From positions 682,001-746,000 of the forward strand of contig NZ_CP044535.1 in NCBI RefSeq assembly GCF_008931845.1: a DNA stretch of 64,000 bases. Reading direction: 5' to 3'. Position 1 is the first letter of the stretch. Every line of letters starts with the position of its first letter. The translations under genes were made by a program, and so were the position numbers. Shown in pieces: positions 47,436-57,123 of the stretch. The notes under the pieces were generated by a model. The model saw nothing but the letters and a program-made list of their open reading frames with translations. It had not been told where the DNA came from and searched no databases. Source of the DNA: Borrelia maritima. Lineage in GTDB: Bacteria > Spirochaetota > Spirochaetia > Borreliales > Borreliaceae.

Positions 47436-47507
47436 CAATTTTATTAAAATGTTTAACTTGTACTAATGGTTAGTTTATTTGTATTAATTTTGTAGTTGTT
47501 GGGGATT

Positions 47508-49517
47508 ATGGACATTAGAAATATTGGGATTATGGCGCATATTGATGCTGGCAAAACTACTACCACAGAAAGAATTATTTATTATACCGGTAAAAGTCAT
47601 AAAATGGGAGATGTGGACTCTGGTAATACTATTACTGACTGGATGCCTCAAGAGCAAGAAAGAGGGATTACTATTAGTTCAGCTGCTATTACTTGTCATT
47701 GGAAGGATTGCCAAATAAACATTATTGATACGCCCGGGCATGTTGATTTTACAGCAGAAGTTGAAAGATCTCTTCGAGTTCTTGATGGGGGTATTGTTAT
47801 TTTTAGTGCTGTTGATGGAATTCAGGCTCAAACAGAAACTGTATGGAAACAGGCAGAGAAGTATGAAATTCCACGACTTGCTTATGTTAATAAGATGGAT
47901 AGATTGGGCGCTAATTTTTTTAAAGTTGTAGAAGATATTAAAAATAAGTTTAAAACTATTCCTTTAATTTTGCAGATTCCAATTGGAAATGAAAGCAGTT
48001 TTGAAGGAGTAGTTGATATTATTTTAAATAAAGAGCTTCATTTTTCAATGGAAAATGGAATTCCAAAATTAACTTATAGTCAAGTCAGGGAAGAATTTGT
48101 TGAAAAAGTGATTCTTTTTAAGAAAAAATTAATAGATATTCTCAGTCAATTTAGTGAGGAAATTACTCAATTGTTTCTTGAAGATAAAGAGATTAGTTTA
48201 GACATTATTAGAAGGGAGATTAGAAGAGGCACTATTTCTAGATTTATTATTCCTGTTTTAATGGGAGCTAGTTTAAAAAATATTGGAATAGAACCTTTAA
48301 TCGATTCGATTGTAGACTACTTGCCAAGTCCTTTTGAAAAAAGCTTTAATGCTTTTTCTTTAGATTCGGATAGAAAAATTTTAGTTAATCCTAATGAAAG
48401 TAAAAAATTGTCAGCGCTTGTTTTTAAAGTCCAATATTCAAGCATAATTGCGGCTCATCTTTATTTTGTTAGAGTTTATTCTGGTGAGATTAATTCTAAT
48501 AAAAAAATTATTAATGCTTCTAATGGTAAGCGTGAAAAGTTTACAAAAATTTTTAGAGTTTTTTCAAATAAAAATGAACAAATAGATTTTGTGAAAACAG
48601 GTGATATTGGCGCTGTTTTGGGATTAAAATTTTCTGCTACAGGGGATACTCTTGTTGAAGAAAATAATAATGTTTTGCTTGAGTCTGTTATGTTTCCAGA
48701 GCCAGTTGTTTTAATGTCTGTTGAGCCTGAAAGATCATCAGATGAGATTAGGCTAAAGGAAATTTTTGATATAATATCTAAAGAAGACCCTACTTTTAGT
48801 TATTCTGAGAGTAAAGAAACAGGGCAATTGATTATATCTGGAATGGGTGAATTACACCTTGAGATTATTTTGACAAGAATTAAAGATGAATTTAATCTTA
48901 ATGTTTATACAGGAAAACCTCAAGTAAGTTACAGAGAGAGTGCAGGCAAAATTGTAAAAGAAGTTTTTGAGTTTAAAAATATCTTTGCTGGTAGAAATAT
49001 TGATTTTAAAATTGGGATAGTCATTAAACCTTTGTCGCGGGGCGAAGGAAATAAAATCGATTTTGAATGTAATATCGATCCTCCAATTAAATCTGCAATA
49101 TTAAGGGGGATTACAACTACATTTGTAAGTGGAGTTTTTGGATATCCCATTGTTGATATTAATGTTAGCATTTTTTCTATTGTTTGTGAAACTGGCAAGA
49201 TTAGTGAGAGTGCTTTTGAATCAATCTCGGGATTTGCTTTTCATAGCATTTTCCAAAAATCAGATCCTATTAAACTTGAACCAATAATGCTATTAGAAAT
49301 TAGAACACCCGTTGAACATACGGGAGAAATTATTTCTACTTTAAATGTTATGGGGGGTGTTGTTCATGCAGTTAGCAATATTGGAGAGTATGATTTGATA
49401 AAATCACAGGCGGCTTTTGAAAAGCTTTTTGGGTATGCTTCTATTTTAAGAAGTTCTACTAAAGGGAGGGGCAGTTTTACTATGGAATTTTCTTATTTTA
49501 AGGAAAAAGTAAGTTAA
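47508..49517 (+). CDS. fusA2: Second elongation factor G (EF-G2)
   Basis: A 669-residue translational GTPase: G1 [11 protein letters not shown] (about 9-19), G2 region [10 protein letters not shown]3 DTPGHVDF (about 75-82), G4 NKMD (about 129-132), domain III/IV with [15 protein letters not shown], and a C-terminal domain V (about 595-669). In spirochaetes the second EF-G has been shown to act in ribosome recycling with RRF, not translocation, and this divergent copy fits that role. The start is ATG 47508; TTG 47496 has no ribosome site, and GGGG before the ATG is close. It stands apart from rps12/rps7. Confidence 0.93.
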   Translation: MDIRNIGIMAHIDAGKTTTTERIIYYTGKSHKMGDVDSGNTITDWMPQEQERGITISSAAITCHWKDCQINIIDTPGHVDFTAEVERSLRVLDGGIVIFSAVDGIQAQTETVWKQAEKYEIPRLAYVNKMDRLGANFFKVVEDIKNKFKTIPLILQIPIGNESSFEGVVDIILNKELHFSMENGIPKLTYSQVREEFVEKVILFKKKLIDILSQFSEEITQLFLEDKEISLDIIRREIRRGTISRFIIPVLMGASLKNIGIEPLIDSIVDYLPSPFEKSFNAFSLDSDRKILVNPNESKKLSALVFKVQYSSIIAAHLYFVRVYSGEINSNKKIINASNGKREKFTKIFRVFSNKNEQIDFVKTGDIGAVLGLKFSATGDTLVEENNNVLLESVMFPEPVVLMSVEPERSSDEIRLKEIFDIISKEDPTFSYSESKETGQLIISGMGELHLEIILTRIKDEFNLNVYTGKPQVSYRESAGKIVKEVFEFKNIFAGRNIDFKIGIVIKPLSRGEGNKIDFECNIDPPIKSAILRGITTTFVSGVFGYPIVDINVSIFSIVCETGKISESAFESISGFAFHSIFQKSDPIKLEPIMLLEIRTPVEHTGEIISTLNVMGGVVHAVSNIGEYDLIKSQAAFEKLFGYASILRSSTKGRGSFTMEFSYFKEKVS

Positions 49518-49650
49518 AGTTGTTAGTTTTATAAGGCAGAATGGCTTTTTTTGTATTTATTATTTTTTAAATCTAATTACTAATTAATTTTTATTGATGA
49601 GTTTTTGTGTAAAAATGATTTTATTCCTTTTGTTGTTAATCTGTAAGTTT

Positions 49651-49679
49651 TTGATAGTTTATGAATGTGATATTATGAT
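49651..49679 (+). promoter_or_regulatory. Candidate badR promoter upstream of hairpins
   Basis: TTGATA (49651-49656), a 17-bp spacer and TATGAT (49674-49679). It would give a leader of about 120 nt containing the overlapping hairpins at 49695-49725. A second candidate, TTGGTT (49743-49748), 16 bp, TATAAT (49765-49770), would exclude them. Confidence 0.5.
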
Positions 49680-49694
49680 ATAGAATGTTTTTTA

Positions 49695-49725
49695 GCCTTA
49701 TAAAGGCATGTTTGCCTTTTAGGCA
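49695..49725 (+). promoter_or_regulatory. Three mutually exclusive hairpins in the badR leader
   Basis: GCCTT-ATA-AAGGC (49695-49707), AAAGGCA-TGTT-TGCCTTT (49702-49719) and TGCCT-TTT-AGGCA (49713-49725) share arms, so only one or the outer pair can form. They use GC-rich words rare in this intergenic region. They could be an RNA switch or a repeated operator for a dimeric regulator. Confidence 0.5.
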
Positions 49726-49804
49726 TGGGTAAAATATTATATTGGTTTTTTTGATATGATATTTTATAATATTTTTTTATTTTAAAAAATAAAGGAGGCG
49801 TATT

Positions 49805-51013
49805 ATGCAGGGTGAAAATATGGTTTCAATTAGAGGTGGAAATAGAAGAAAAATTCTTCTTAGTTTGAAAAATATGCAATATTCAAGAACAGACCTGGCT
49901 CGTAAATTAACCTTAACAAATGCTGCAGTTACTATTTTGACCAATCAAATGATAAAAGAAAATCTTTTGATTGAAGTTGGTTCTAGAGTGTCTGATGTTA
50001 AAAAGCACGGACGAAAAGAAATACTTCTTGACATTAATAAAGATTATGCCTATTCAATGGGAGTTATTATTTCTAGCAATTATTTTCAAATAGGTATTGC
50101 TAATCTTAAATGTGAGGTTTTAATAAGCGAGACCCATTCTTTTGAGCCTCCAGTTAGTGCTTATGATATTTTAGAAAAAATAAAAGATCATATGATAGAA
50201 ATTATCTGGAAACATAATTTTTCAAGGGATAAGTTTATTGGTTTGGGTTTTAGTATTACAGGGTTAATAAAGGATAAGGAATTAGGCGTTGTTAATGACA
50301 GCTATGGAGCATGGATTGAAAAAGATGTTCCTGTTAAGAGGATACTTGAAGAATATTTTTCACTTACGGTTTATCTTGAAAGTTATGTTAAAAATTTATC
50401 TCTTGCTGAATTTATGGGTAAAAATATAGATAATATTATGTTTTTTGACTACACAGATACTGCAGAACTTTCTATTTGGTCAGGTGGCAATGTTTATCCT
50501 GGTTTTAATAATAGGTCAGGTATGGTTAGTCATATGATAATTGATTATGAAGGAGAAAAAAATTGTCCAACTTGTGGTAATAAGGGCTGTGTTAATATGC
50601 TAATATCCAATTTTGCTTTGCAGAGATTGATTTCAAAAGAGTTTATGAATGGTGAAATTCCTGAGCTTTATGAAAAGTATGAGGGAAAATTAAAAAAGGT
50701 TACAATATATGATATTTTTTCTCTTTACGAAAAATATGATTTTATAAATAAAATTATGCAAGATACGGTTAAATATTTGGCAATAATTATTATCAATATT
50801 CAAAGAATGCTTGATTTTAATTATTTAGTACTCTATGGGCAAAGTTTTAAATTAAAAGCTTTTTTTGATTTGTTAAAAGAAGAGATTAGAAAGCGAAATA
50901 AAGAGAATATAGTATTAAAGCTTAGTTCATTAGATACTGAAGTTTCTGTTGTTGGACCGGCTTCTAGCGTTATTTTTAATAAATTTTATTTGACAGGGGG
51001 AGATATTGATTAA
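49805..51013 (+). CDS. badR: ROK-family transcription regulator BadR
   Basis: A 402-residue repressor. A winged helix (about 10-75, SRTDLARKLTLTNAAVTILT) precedes a ROK domain (about 80-395). A zinc site CPTCGNKGC (about 258-266) with an upstream His (MVSHMIIDYEG) is the ROK hallmark. Where true sugar kinases have ENDAN with the catalytic Asp, this protein reads ESYVKN, so it is a sensor, not a kinase. In B. burgdorferi BadR represses rpoS and links growth/sugar state to host adaptation. An excellent AAAGGAGG ribosome site precedes ATG 49805. Confidence 0.93.
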   Translation: MQGENMVSIRGGNRRKILLSLKNMQYSRTDLARKLTLTNAAVTILTNQMIKENLLIEVGSRVSDVKKHGRKEILLDINKDYAYSMGVIISSNYFQIGIANLKCEVLISETHSFEPPVSAYDILEKIKDHMIEIIWKHNFSRDKFIGLGFSITGLIKDKELGVVNDSYGAWIEKDVPVKRILEEYFSLTVYLESYVKNLSLAEFMGKNIDNIMFFDYTDTAELSIWSGGNVYPGFNNRSGMVSHMIIDYEGEKNCPTCGNKGCVNMLISNFALQRLISKEFMNGEIPELYEKYEGKLKKVTIYDIFSLYEKYDFINKIMQDTVKYLAIIIINIQRMLDFNYLVLYGQSFKLKAFFDLLKEEIRKRNKENIVLKLSSLDTEVSVVGPASSVIFNKFYLTGGDID

Positions 51014-51076
51014 TATTACCTTTTTTTGTATCTTATATTTGATAAGATTATTTTTGAGAATAGAGGTTATTTTTTA

Positions 51077-52411
51077 ATGCTTGAAAGTTTGGGGTCAAAT
51101 TTTAAAAATTTTATAAACTATCTTTCTGGGAAATCTACAATAAATGATAAAAACATTGCAGAGGCTATTGAGATTATTAAAAATTCTTTGGTTGATGCTG
51201 ATGTTAACTTAAGAGTTGTGAGGCGTTTTTTAAATTCTATAGTTGAAGAATCTAAGGGAGTAAAAGTTTTAAGAAGCATTGATCCTAAATCTCAGTTTAT
51301 TAAAATTGTCAATGATAATCTTGTTAAATTTTTGGGAGGCAAAAATTATGAGCTTAGCTTGCATCCTGTTAATAAGCAATCTTATATTCTTATGCTTGGT
51401 CTTCAGGGTTCTGGCAAGACCACAACATGTGCCAAGCTTTCCTTAAGGCTTAAAAAGGGAAATAGGAAAGTTCTTCTTGTAGCTGCTGATACATTTAGAG
51501 CAGCGGCTGTAGAGCAGTTAGAAATATTGGGTAGCCAAATAGGTGTTCCAGTATTTTCACTTAAAGGTGAAAAAGATCCTATTAAAATTGTTAAAGCTTC
51601 TATGAAGTTTGCTAAATCTGAGTTTTTTGATTCTGTAATAGTTGATACTAGGGGGCGTCTTGAGGTTGAATCTTTATTAGTTGAAGAAATAAAAAATATC
51701 AAAGAGATTTTGCAGCCTGTAGAAACAATTTTGGTGTTAGATTCTATGACAGGGCAAGGTGCAGTAAATATTGCTAAGGAATTTAATGAGAGTGTTGGGC
51801 TTACTGGCGCAATATTTTCTAAATTTGATTCAGATACTAGGGGAGGTGCTGTGCTATCGTTTAAAAGTATTTGTGCAGTTCCTATTAAATTTATTGGGGT
51901 TGGAGAAAAAATTGAAGATCTTGATTCCTTTTATCCAGAAAGAATTGCTTCTAGAATTCTTGGCATGGGAGATATTGTTAGTCTTGTAGAGAAGGTTCAA
52001 AGCGTTATTGACAAAGAGGAGGCTATTAAACTTCAGGAAAAAATCAAGAAAGCTAGTTTTAATTTTGAAGACTATTTAAGCCAATTTAGCCGCATTAGGC
52101 AAGTTGGGGGAATTTCTAATTTTGCAAGTTTTTTACCAGGTGTTTCAAAGTCAATATTGAATGTTGATAATTTAAATGAAAAAAGTTTGAATAGAGAAGA
52201 ATCCATTATTCTTTCTATGACTAAGAAAGAAAGAATAAATCCAGTGATTTTGAATAATCCGTCAAGAAAAAAAAGAATAGCCTTAGGAAGTGGGACAACT
52301 ATTTTTGATGTTAATAAGCTCATAAAGAAATTTAGTCAAACAGCTTTGATTATGAAAAAAATGAAAAATAAGGATTTTCAAAATAAGATTGCATCCCTTT
52401 TGGGAAAATAA
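51077..52411 (+). CDS. ffh: Signal recognition particle protein Ffh
   Basis: A 444-residue SRP GTPase with N, G and M domains. G1 is GLQGSGKTTTCAKLS (about 100-114). G3 reads DTRGRL where the family has DTAGR, and the G4 region reads SKFDSDTRGGA rather than TKxDGDxRGGA. The Met-rich M domain (about 300-444) binds 4.5S RNA (LPGVSKSI, SRKKRIALGSGTTI). ATG 51077 has AGAGG 10 bases upstream; the longer frame from 51026 is rejected as it starts inside the badR-ffh gap without a ribosome site. It begins the ffh-rpsP-khpA-rimM-trmD-rplS operon. Confidence 0.95.
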   Translation: MLESLGSNFKNFINYLSGKSTINDKNIAEAIEIIKNSLVDADVNLRVVRRFLNSIVEESKGVKVLRSIDPKSQFIKIVNDNLVKFLGGKNYELSLHPVNKQSYILMLGLQGSGKTTTCAKLSLRLKKGNRKVLLVAADTFRAAAVEQLEILGSQIGVPVFSLKGEKDPIKIVKASMKFAKSEFFDSVIVDTRGRLEVESLLVEEIKNIKEILQPVETILVLDSMTGQGAVNIAKEFNESVGLTGAIFSKFDSDTRGGAVLSFKSICAVPIKFIGVGEKIEDLDSFYPERIASRILGMGDIVSLVEKVQSVIDKEEAIKLQEKIKKASFNFEDYLSQFSRIRQVGGISNFASFLPGVSKSILNVDNLNEKSLNREESIILSMTKKERINPVILNNPSRKKRIALGSGTTIFDVNKLIKKFSQTALIMKKMKNKDFQNKIASLLGK

Positions 52412-52423
52412 GGAGGAATAAAT

Positions 52424-52684
52424 TTGAGCGTTAAAATAAGATTGAAGAGAATGGGTGCTAAAAAAAGACCTTATTATAGGATCGTAGTTATGAATTCTGC
52501 TTCTCCTAGAGATGGTAGAGCAATTGAAGAGCTTGGTTATTATCATCCTGTTGAAAAGCAGCAGCAAATAAAAATTAAGGAAGATAGGATGAAGGATTGG
52601 ATAAGTAAGGGAGCAATTTTAAGCGATACAGTGAGAATGCTTTTAAATAAAAACAACTTGAATGCGAAAAGTCAGGAGGTTTAG
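52424..52684 (+). CDS. rpsP: 30S ribosomal protein S16
   Basis: An 86-residue S16. The start is TTG 52424 behind AAGGAGGAA, giving MSVKIRLKRMGAKKRPYYRIV, the standard N-terminus; SPRDGRAIEELGYYHP is the family signature. Spacing is 12 bp from ffh, and the stop abuts the KH gene ATG. Confidence 0.97.
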   Translation: MSVKIRLKRMGAKKRPYYRIVVMNSASPRDGRAIEELGYYHPVEKQQQIKIKEDRMKDWISKGAILSDTVRMLLNKNNLNAKSQEV

Positions 52685-52933
52685 ATGAAAGAGTACGGGA
52701 ATGAGATTGAACTTATAGAGTTTATAGTAAAGTCTCTTGTAGATAAAGAAGATGAAGTAAAACTAAATGTAATTGAAGGGGAAAAATCAACTATTTTAGA
52801 ATTAAGGGTTTCTCAAAGCGATGTAGGCAAAATAATTGGAAGACGAGGTCGCATTGCACGCGCTATTAGAACTTTGCTTGGAGCTTGTGCTGCTAAAACC
52901 AATAGGAGAGTGCAATTGGAAATTTTAGATTAA
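52685..52933 (+). CDS. khpA: KH-domain RNA-binding protein KhpA
   Basis: An 82-residue single KH domain protein of the KhpA/YlqC family, with the GxxG loop in KIIGRRGRIARAIRTLLGA (about 53-71). It sits between rpsP and rimM as in many bacteria. AGGAGG (52675-52680) lies in the rpsP end. It binds RNA; a role in RNA chaperoning is inferred. Confidence 0.93.
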   Translation: MKEYGNEIELIEFIVKSLVDKEDEVKLNVIEGEKSTILELRVSQSDVGKIIGRRGRIARAIRTLLGACAAKTNRRVQLEILD

Positions 52934-52935
52934 TT

Positions 52936-53436
52936 ATGTTTATTAAGGGCATAATATTATCGTCTTATGGAGTTAATGGGTATGCTAAGGTTAAAAGCAT
53001 ATCCAATAATTTTTGTGATTTTATTAACCTAAAAAACAATAAAGTTCTTTTAAAAAAAAACAATGGTTTTACTATGGAAACTAAAGTTGTAGATGTTAAT
53101 ATAAAGAGTAATTCCTTGTTTTTAAAGTTTGAAGGGATTAATACTCCGGAGTCAGTAAAATCCTTGATTGGTTTTGAATTATGGGTTAATGATGCGCTTG
53201 CATCGACTTTGAAAGAAGGCGAATATTATTTGGGGAAATTAATTGGCTATGCTATTGTTGATGACAATAGAAGGCTGGGAGAAGTTGTAGCTTTCTTTGA
53301 ATATTTAAACGGCATATTTCTTGAGGTCAAGGTGGGTATTAAATTTTTTTTTGTTCCCTTTTCGAGTATTTATATTGGAGAGATAAGTGCTCAAGAGAAA
53401 ACGATTCAGCTTAAGGTTTTAGATCTTTTAAGATGA
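52936..53436 (+). CDS. rimM: Ribosome maturation factor RimM
   Basis: A 166-residue two-domain protein that helps 30S head assembly. N-terminal RimM beta-barrel (about 1-85, IKGIILSSYGVNGYAKVKS) and PRC-barrel (about 90-165, GEYYLGKLIGYAIVDDN). It follows khpA after 2 bp with a weak ribosome site and overlaps trmD by 4 bp (ATGA). Confidence 0.92.
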   Translation: MFIKGIILSSYGVNGYAKVKSISNNFCDFINLKNNKVLLKKNNGFTMETKVVDVNIKSNSLFLKFEGINTPESVKSLIGFELWVNDALASTLKEGEYYLGKLIGYAIVDDNRRLGEVVAFFEYLNGIFLEVKVGIKFFFVPFSSIYIGEISAQEKTIQLKVLDLLR

Positions 53437-54152
53437 AATTTACAGTTATATCCCTTTTTCCAGCAATAATTAAGCCATTTTTTGAAAATTCAATAATGAA
53501 AAAAGCTATTAACAAGGGAATAGTAAGTTTTGAACTTCTTGATGTTAAGGATTTTTCAAAAGATAAACATAAAAGATGTGATGATTTGCCTTATGGAGGC
53601 GGTGCTGGAATGGTATTAAAGGCTGAGCCCATTTCTTCTGCTCTTGAGCATGTGGAAGCTACTAAAAAAACAACAATATTTTTAAGTCCTTCTGGCATAA
53701 AGCATACCCAAGAGTTGGCATATTCCTTGTCAAAAAAAGAAGAAATTGTTATAATTTGTGGAAGATATGAAGGAATTGATCAGCGTATTATAGACTTGTA
53801 TGTTGATTTTGAGATTTCTATTGGAGATTATGTCTTGTCTTCAGGGGAGATTGCAGCTCTTGTTTTAATAGATAGTGTATATAGGTTGTTAGATGGAGTA
53901 ATAAATCCCAATTCTTTATTAGAAGAATCATTTGGTATAAAAAATAGGCTGCTTGAATATCCTCATTATACCAGACCTTATAATTTTATGGGGATAAAGG
54001 TTCCAGAAGTTCTTATTTCAGGGCATCATGAAAATATAAAGAATTGGAGGTTTTTCAAGGCTAAAGAAAAAACTAAAAAAAATAGATATGATTTATACCT
54101 TAAATATTTAGAGATAATAGGAGAAGATAATGGGTTTAATAAAAAAAATTGA
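53433..54152 (+). CDS. trmD: tRNA (guanine-N1)-methyltransferase TrmD
   Basis: A 239-residue SPOUT enzyme methylating G37. The knotted SAM site is shown by [12 protein letters not shown] (about 53-64), [11 protein letters not shown] (about 109-119) and [18 protein letters not shown] (about 131-148). It overlaps rimM by 4 bp and rplS by 23 bp. Confidence 0.97.
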   Translation: MKFTVISLFPAIIKPFFENSIMKKAINKGIVSFELLDVKDFSKDKHKRCDDLPYGGGAGMVLKAEPISSALEHVEATKKTTIFLSPSGIKHTQELAYSLSKKEEIVIICGRYEGIDQRIIDLYVDFEISIGDYVLSSGEIAALVLIDSVYRLLDGVINPNSLLEESFGIKNRLLEYPHYTRPYNFMGIKVPEVLISGHHENIKNWRFFKAKEKTKKNRYDLYLKYLEIIGEDNGFNKKN

Positions 54153-54495
54153 AGCTCAAAATAAAAAAAATGAGGCTTTTGTCTTTAATGTGGGAGATAC
54201 TATAAAAGTTGTTTATAAAATTATTGAAGGTAGTAATGAAAGGTTGCAGAGTTTTGAAGGGATTGTTATTTCTTTTCAAAATAAAGGAATTAGCAAAACA
54301 TTTTTGATTAGAAAAATTTCTTCGGGAATCGGTGTTGAAAAAATTTTTCCAGTATATTCTCCTATTATAGAAAAAGTTGAAGTTTTAAGAAAAGGAAAGG
54401 TTAGGAGGGCGAAGCTTTATTATATGAGAAATAGAATTGGCAAAGCTGCTATGAAGATAAAGGAGCGTCTTAATATTAAAAAAGTTAAGCATTAG
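54130..54495 (+). CDS. rplS: 50S ribosomal protein L19
   Basis: A 121-residue L19. Signatures: [30 protein letters not shown] and [21 protein letters not shown], ending in [17 protein letters not shown]. Its ATG lies in trmD (23-bp overlap). It is the last gene of the ffh operon; a 346-bp gap follows. Confidence 0.97.
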   Translation: MGLIKKIEAQNKKNEAFVFNVGDTIKVVYKIIEGSNERLQSFEGIVISFQNKGISKTFLIRKISSGIGVEKIFPVYSPIIEKVEVLRKGKVRRAKLYYMRNRIGKAAMKIKERLNIKKVKH

Positions 54496-54841
54496 TATTT
54501 TAAGTATTTTGGTTTATTAGATTAAGTAAATTAGATTAAGATCAAAATTGTTTTTGAATGGTTTTTTGTTTTGCAGATTTTTATTCAAAATTTTAAAATT
54601 TTGCTATTTTAAAAAATAATTTTGGTAAAGTTGAAAGTATATTTATTATAATTAAAGCATTAATTAATTATAATTATTATTAATTTCAATGTAAGTTTAA
54701 TTGGACTTTTGTCTTTTGAAAAGCCAAAGAAAGATTTAAAATTTTGATTTGTTGAAAAACTTTCAAGTTATGTAATTGAATTTGTCTCTAAGTTTTTGTT
54801 TTTTGAGAGTAAGTATTTGTTATTGTTAAGGAGAGTTGATT
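54496..54841 (+). other. 346-bp intergenic region after rplS
   Basis: No gene is seen. It is about 80% A+T, with a perfect 18-base palindrome CAAAATTTTAAAATTTTG (54586-54603) that could end the rplS transcript weakly, and a TATAAT at 54647-54652 (TTTGGT about 19 bp upstream) that could start transcription of the zinc-site gene 190 bp later. No conserved RNA structure is recognised. Confidence 0.5.
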
Positions 54842-55381
54842 TTGAAATATACTCAAAGTAAGTTTAAGAGTAGCAATTTTCAGAAATTAAATAAGCGTTT
54901 TTATAGTTTTAAAAATAAAAGATTAAATTCTGAGAGTAAAGGTCAAAATGTTATTTCCCAAAACAGCTTTAATAATAGATCTATTGTTTTTAATTCAGAT
55001 AAACAAAATGTTTTTAAAGGTAAGTTTAGAAGAAAAAATGCAAAATTTAAAACAAGAATAAATCTTGACGTTACTTGCGCTATTTGTGAAAAAAAAATAA
55101 GTGATCTTGTTTGTAGCATGTCTTTAAAGGTTGAAAATGAAGATAGACCCATTCATTTTGATTGTGCTATCAACAAGTTAGCTATTGAAAATAATCTTTC
55201 AAGTAATGAAAAATTAGTTTATAAAGGTGTTGGTAAATTTTTTATTGTGGATACATCTTCTAGAGGAGAATATTTATATTTCAAAATTATTAAAGAAATT
55301 GAATTTGAAAATTTAGAAGAACAACCAATATGGCGTAAAAAAATTCTTAAAGATATTAACAGAGAGTTTAGGCTTTGTTGA
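54842..55381 (+). CDS. Unknown protein with CxxC...C...HxxC zinc-like site
   Basis: A 179-residue protein with a basic Ser/Asn/Lys-rich N-terminus (about 1-70, [14 protein letters not shown]) and a compact domain (about 75-120) with CAIC, a later Cys and PIHFDC, looking like a treble-clef zinc site; the rest is beta-rich. The start is TTG 54842, 8 bases after AAGGAG (54828-54833); TTG 54836 is too close. Its position between rplS and coaD and its basic tail suggest RNA binding, which is inference. Confidence 0.65.
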   Translation: MKYTQSKFKSSNFQKLNKRFYSFKNKRLNSESKGQNVISQNSFNNRSIVFNSDKQNVFKGKFRRKNAKFKTRINLDVTCAICEKKISDLVCSMSLKVENEDRPIHFDCAINKLAIENNLSSNEKLVYKGVGKFFIVDTSSRGEYLYFKIIKEIEFENLEEQPIWRKKILKDINREFRLC

Positions 55382-55382
55382 T

Positions 55383-55874
55383 ATGAAGGTGGCAGTTTTT
55401 CCAGGATCTTTTGATCCAATTACTTGGGGTCACATTGATTTAATTAAAAGATCATTGGCTATTTTTGACAAAGTTGTTGTTTTGGTGGCTAAAAATAAAT
55501 CAAAACAGTATTTACTAAGTGATGTTGAGAGATTTAGTCTTACAAAAGATGTTATTTTGTCTTTAAATTTTTTAAATGTATTTGTAGATAAGTATAGCGG
55601 GTTTATTGTTGATTATGCATTAATTAATTCCATTAAATTTATTGTTAGAGGAATTAGGGCTTTTAATGATTTTGATATAGAATTTGAGAGATATCTTGTT
55701 AATAATAAGTTGAATTTTAAAATTGATACCATATTTTTGCCAAGTAGTGCAGAACATTTATACGTAAGGTCTGATTTTGTAAAGGAATTGATGATGAAAA
55801 AAGATGTTGATCTTTCTCATTTTGTTCCAGAATTGGTGTTCAATAGATTGAAATCTAAGTTTATTGACAAATGA
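55383..55874 (+). CDS. coaD: Phosphopantetheine adenylyltransferase
   Basis: A 163-residue nucleotidyltransferase making dephospho-CoA. The ATP-binding TWGH motif is in [16 protein letters not shown] (about 6-21) and the C-terminal [16 protein letters not shown] (about 120-135) is close to the family's ISSSxVRE. It starts 1 bp after the preceding unknown gene. It supplies CoA for the nearby acyl carrier protein and the mevalonate route. Confidence 0.94.
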   Translation: MKVAVFPGSFDPITWGHIDLIKRSLAIFDKVVVLVAKNKSKQYLLSDVERFSLTKDVILSLNFLNVFVDKYSGFIVDYALINSIKFIVRGIRAFNDFDIEFERYLVNNKLNFKIDTIFLPSSAEHLYVRSDFVKELMMKKDVDLSHFVPELVFNRLKSKFIDK

Positions 55875-55936
55875 CTTGGTTAATATATATATTATTAAGA
55901 TAATTTAATGTAGTTTAAAAGTAGTAGGAGAAAGTA

Positions 55937-56119
55937 ATGGCTGTTCCAAAATTTAAGCCTTCAAAATCTAGGAGTAGAACAAGGCGCAGTATAAATATGA
56001 GGAAGAAAGTTCCACAATTTCAAGAATGTTCTAATTGTGGTAACCTTGGAGTGAGGCACAGAATTTGTTTAAAGTGTGGATATTATAGGAATAACCAATA
56101 TCTAGAAATAGGTTTGTAG
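55937..56119 (+). CDS. rpmF: 50S ribosomal protein L32
   Basis: A 60-residue L32 of the zinc-binding form: MAVPKFKPSKSRSRTRRS and two CxxC pairs in CSNCGNLGVRHRICLKCGYY. TAGGAG precedes ATG. It is followed by acpP and rnc. Confidence 0.97.
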   Translation: MAVPKFKPSKSRSRTRRSINMRKKVPQFQECSNCGNLGVRHRICLKCGYYRNNQYLEIGL

Positions 56120-56143
56120 TTTTGTAGCAAGGAAGGTGTATTC

Positions 56144-56386
56144 ATGGATAATGATGAAATTTTTAGTAAGGTTAGGTCTATTATATCTGAACAACTTGAT
56201 AAAAAAGAAGATGAAATTACTATAGACTCTAGATTTGTTGAGGACCTTAGCGCAGATAGTCTTGATATTTATGAGCTTTTATATTTACTTGAAGAAGCTT
56301 TTGATGATAAGATCCCAGAGAACGAAGCCAATGAATTTGAGACGGTAGGCGATGTTGTTGATTTTATTAAAAAGAGAAAAGGTTGA
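56144..56386 (+). CDS. acpP: Acyl carrier protein
   Basis: An 80-residue ACP with the phosphopantetheine Ser in [12 protein letters not shown] (about residue 38). AAGGAAGG precedes ATG 56144. Borrelia lacks a full fatty-acid synthesis pathway, so the carrier presumably serves other acyl transfers. It overlaps the rnc start. Confidence 0.95.
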   Translation: MDNDEIFSKVRSIISEQLDKKEDEITIDSRFVEDLSADSLDIYELLYLLEEAFDDKIPENEANEFETVGDVVDFIKKRKG

Positions 56387-57123
56387 TGAAGAAAAATTCT
56401 TCTGATTTTTGTTTTGACAGTGAAAGAAAAGCTCAGTTGAATGAATTTTTGGAAAATTTGAGCATTGATTTTAATAATTTTGATTTATTAAATACAGCAT
56501 TAAGCCATTCGTCTTATTCTAATGAGTTGGATCAAAAATCTAATAATAATGAGAGATTAGAATTTTTAGGAGATTCTGTGCTTAATTTAATTATCACAGA
56601 TCATCTTTATAAAACTTATCCAAGTAAAAGCGAAGGAGAGCTCAGTAAGGCTAGATCTTATATTGTTAGTGAAGATTCCTTATCTAATATTGCTAGAGAG
56701 ATTAATCTTGGATCTTATATTTTGCTTGGCAGAGGAGAGGAGAGTAATGATGGTCGCAACAAAAAAGGAATTCTTGCAGATGCTATTGAAGCTTTTGTAG
56801 GAGCTATTTATCTTGATAGTGGATTTTCAGCTGCAACAGAATTTGTGGTTGGACTTTTTGATATGTCTATAAGATTGATGTTTAATAGGGGTGATTTTAA
56901 AGACTATAAGAGTTTATTGCAAGAATATGTTCAAAAAAAATATAAAATCTCGCCAAGTTATAAGCTAGACAAGGAAGTAGGCCCAGACCACGATAAAGTT
57001 TTTTGTGTTGAGCTTTATGTTGGAGAAAAGTTTGTATCAAACGGAAAGGGAAAATCTAAAAAAGAAGCTGAAATGAGAGCGGCCGAAGTAGCTTTAAAAA
57101 CTATGGAAAATATTAAGCTTTAA
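56386..57123 (+). CDS. rnc: Ribonuclease III
   Basis: A 245-residue dsRNA endonuclease for rRNA and mRNA processing. The catalytic signature is [16 protein letters not shown] (about 43-58), with the second acidic site in [13 protein letters not shown]; the dsRBD occupies about 165-240 ([35 protein letters not shown]). ATG 56386 overlaps the last base of the acpP stop. The 3' end overlaps convergent cca by 30 bp. Confidence 0.96.
   Translation: MKKNSSDFCFDSERKAQLNEFLENLSIDFNNFDLLNTALSHSSYSNELDQKSNNNERLEFLGDSVLNLIITDHLYKTYPSKSEGELSKARSYIVSEDSLSNIAREINLGSYILLGRGEESNDGRNKKGILADAIEAFVGAIYLDSGFSAATEFVVGLFDMSIRLMFNRGDFKDYKSLLQEYVQKKYKISPSYKLDKEVGPDHDKVFCVELYVGEKFVSNGKGKSKKEAEMRAAEVALKTMENIKL

Noticed and set aside
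49805..51013. BadR as an active sugar kinase
   Set aside because: The catalytic Asp of ROK kinases (ENDAN) is replaced by ESYVKN, and an N-terminal winged helix is present.
54586..54603. 18-base palindrome as a protein-binding site
   Set aside because: Almost pure A/T in a very AT-rich gap; chance or weak termination explains it.
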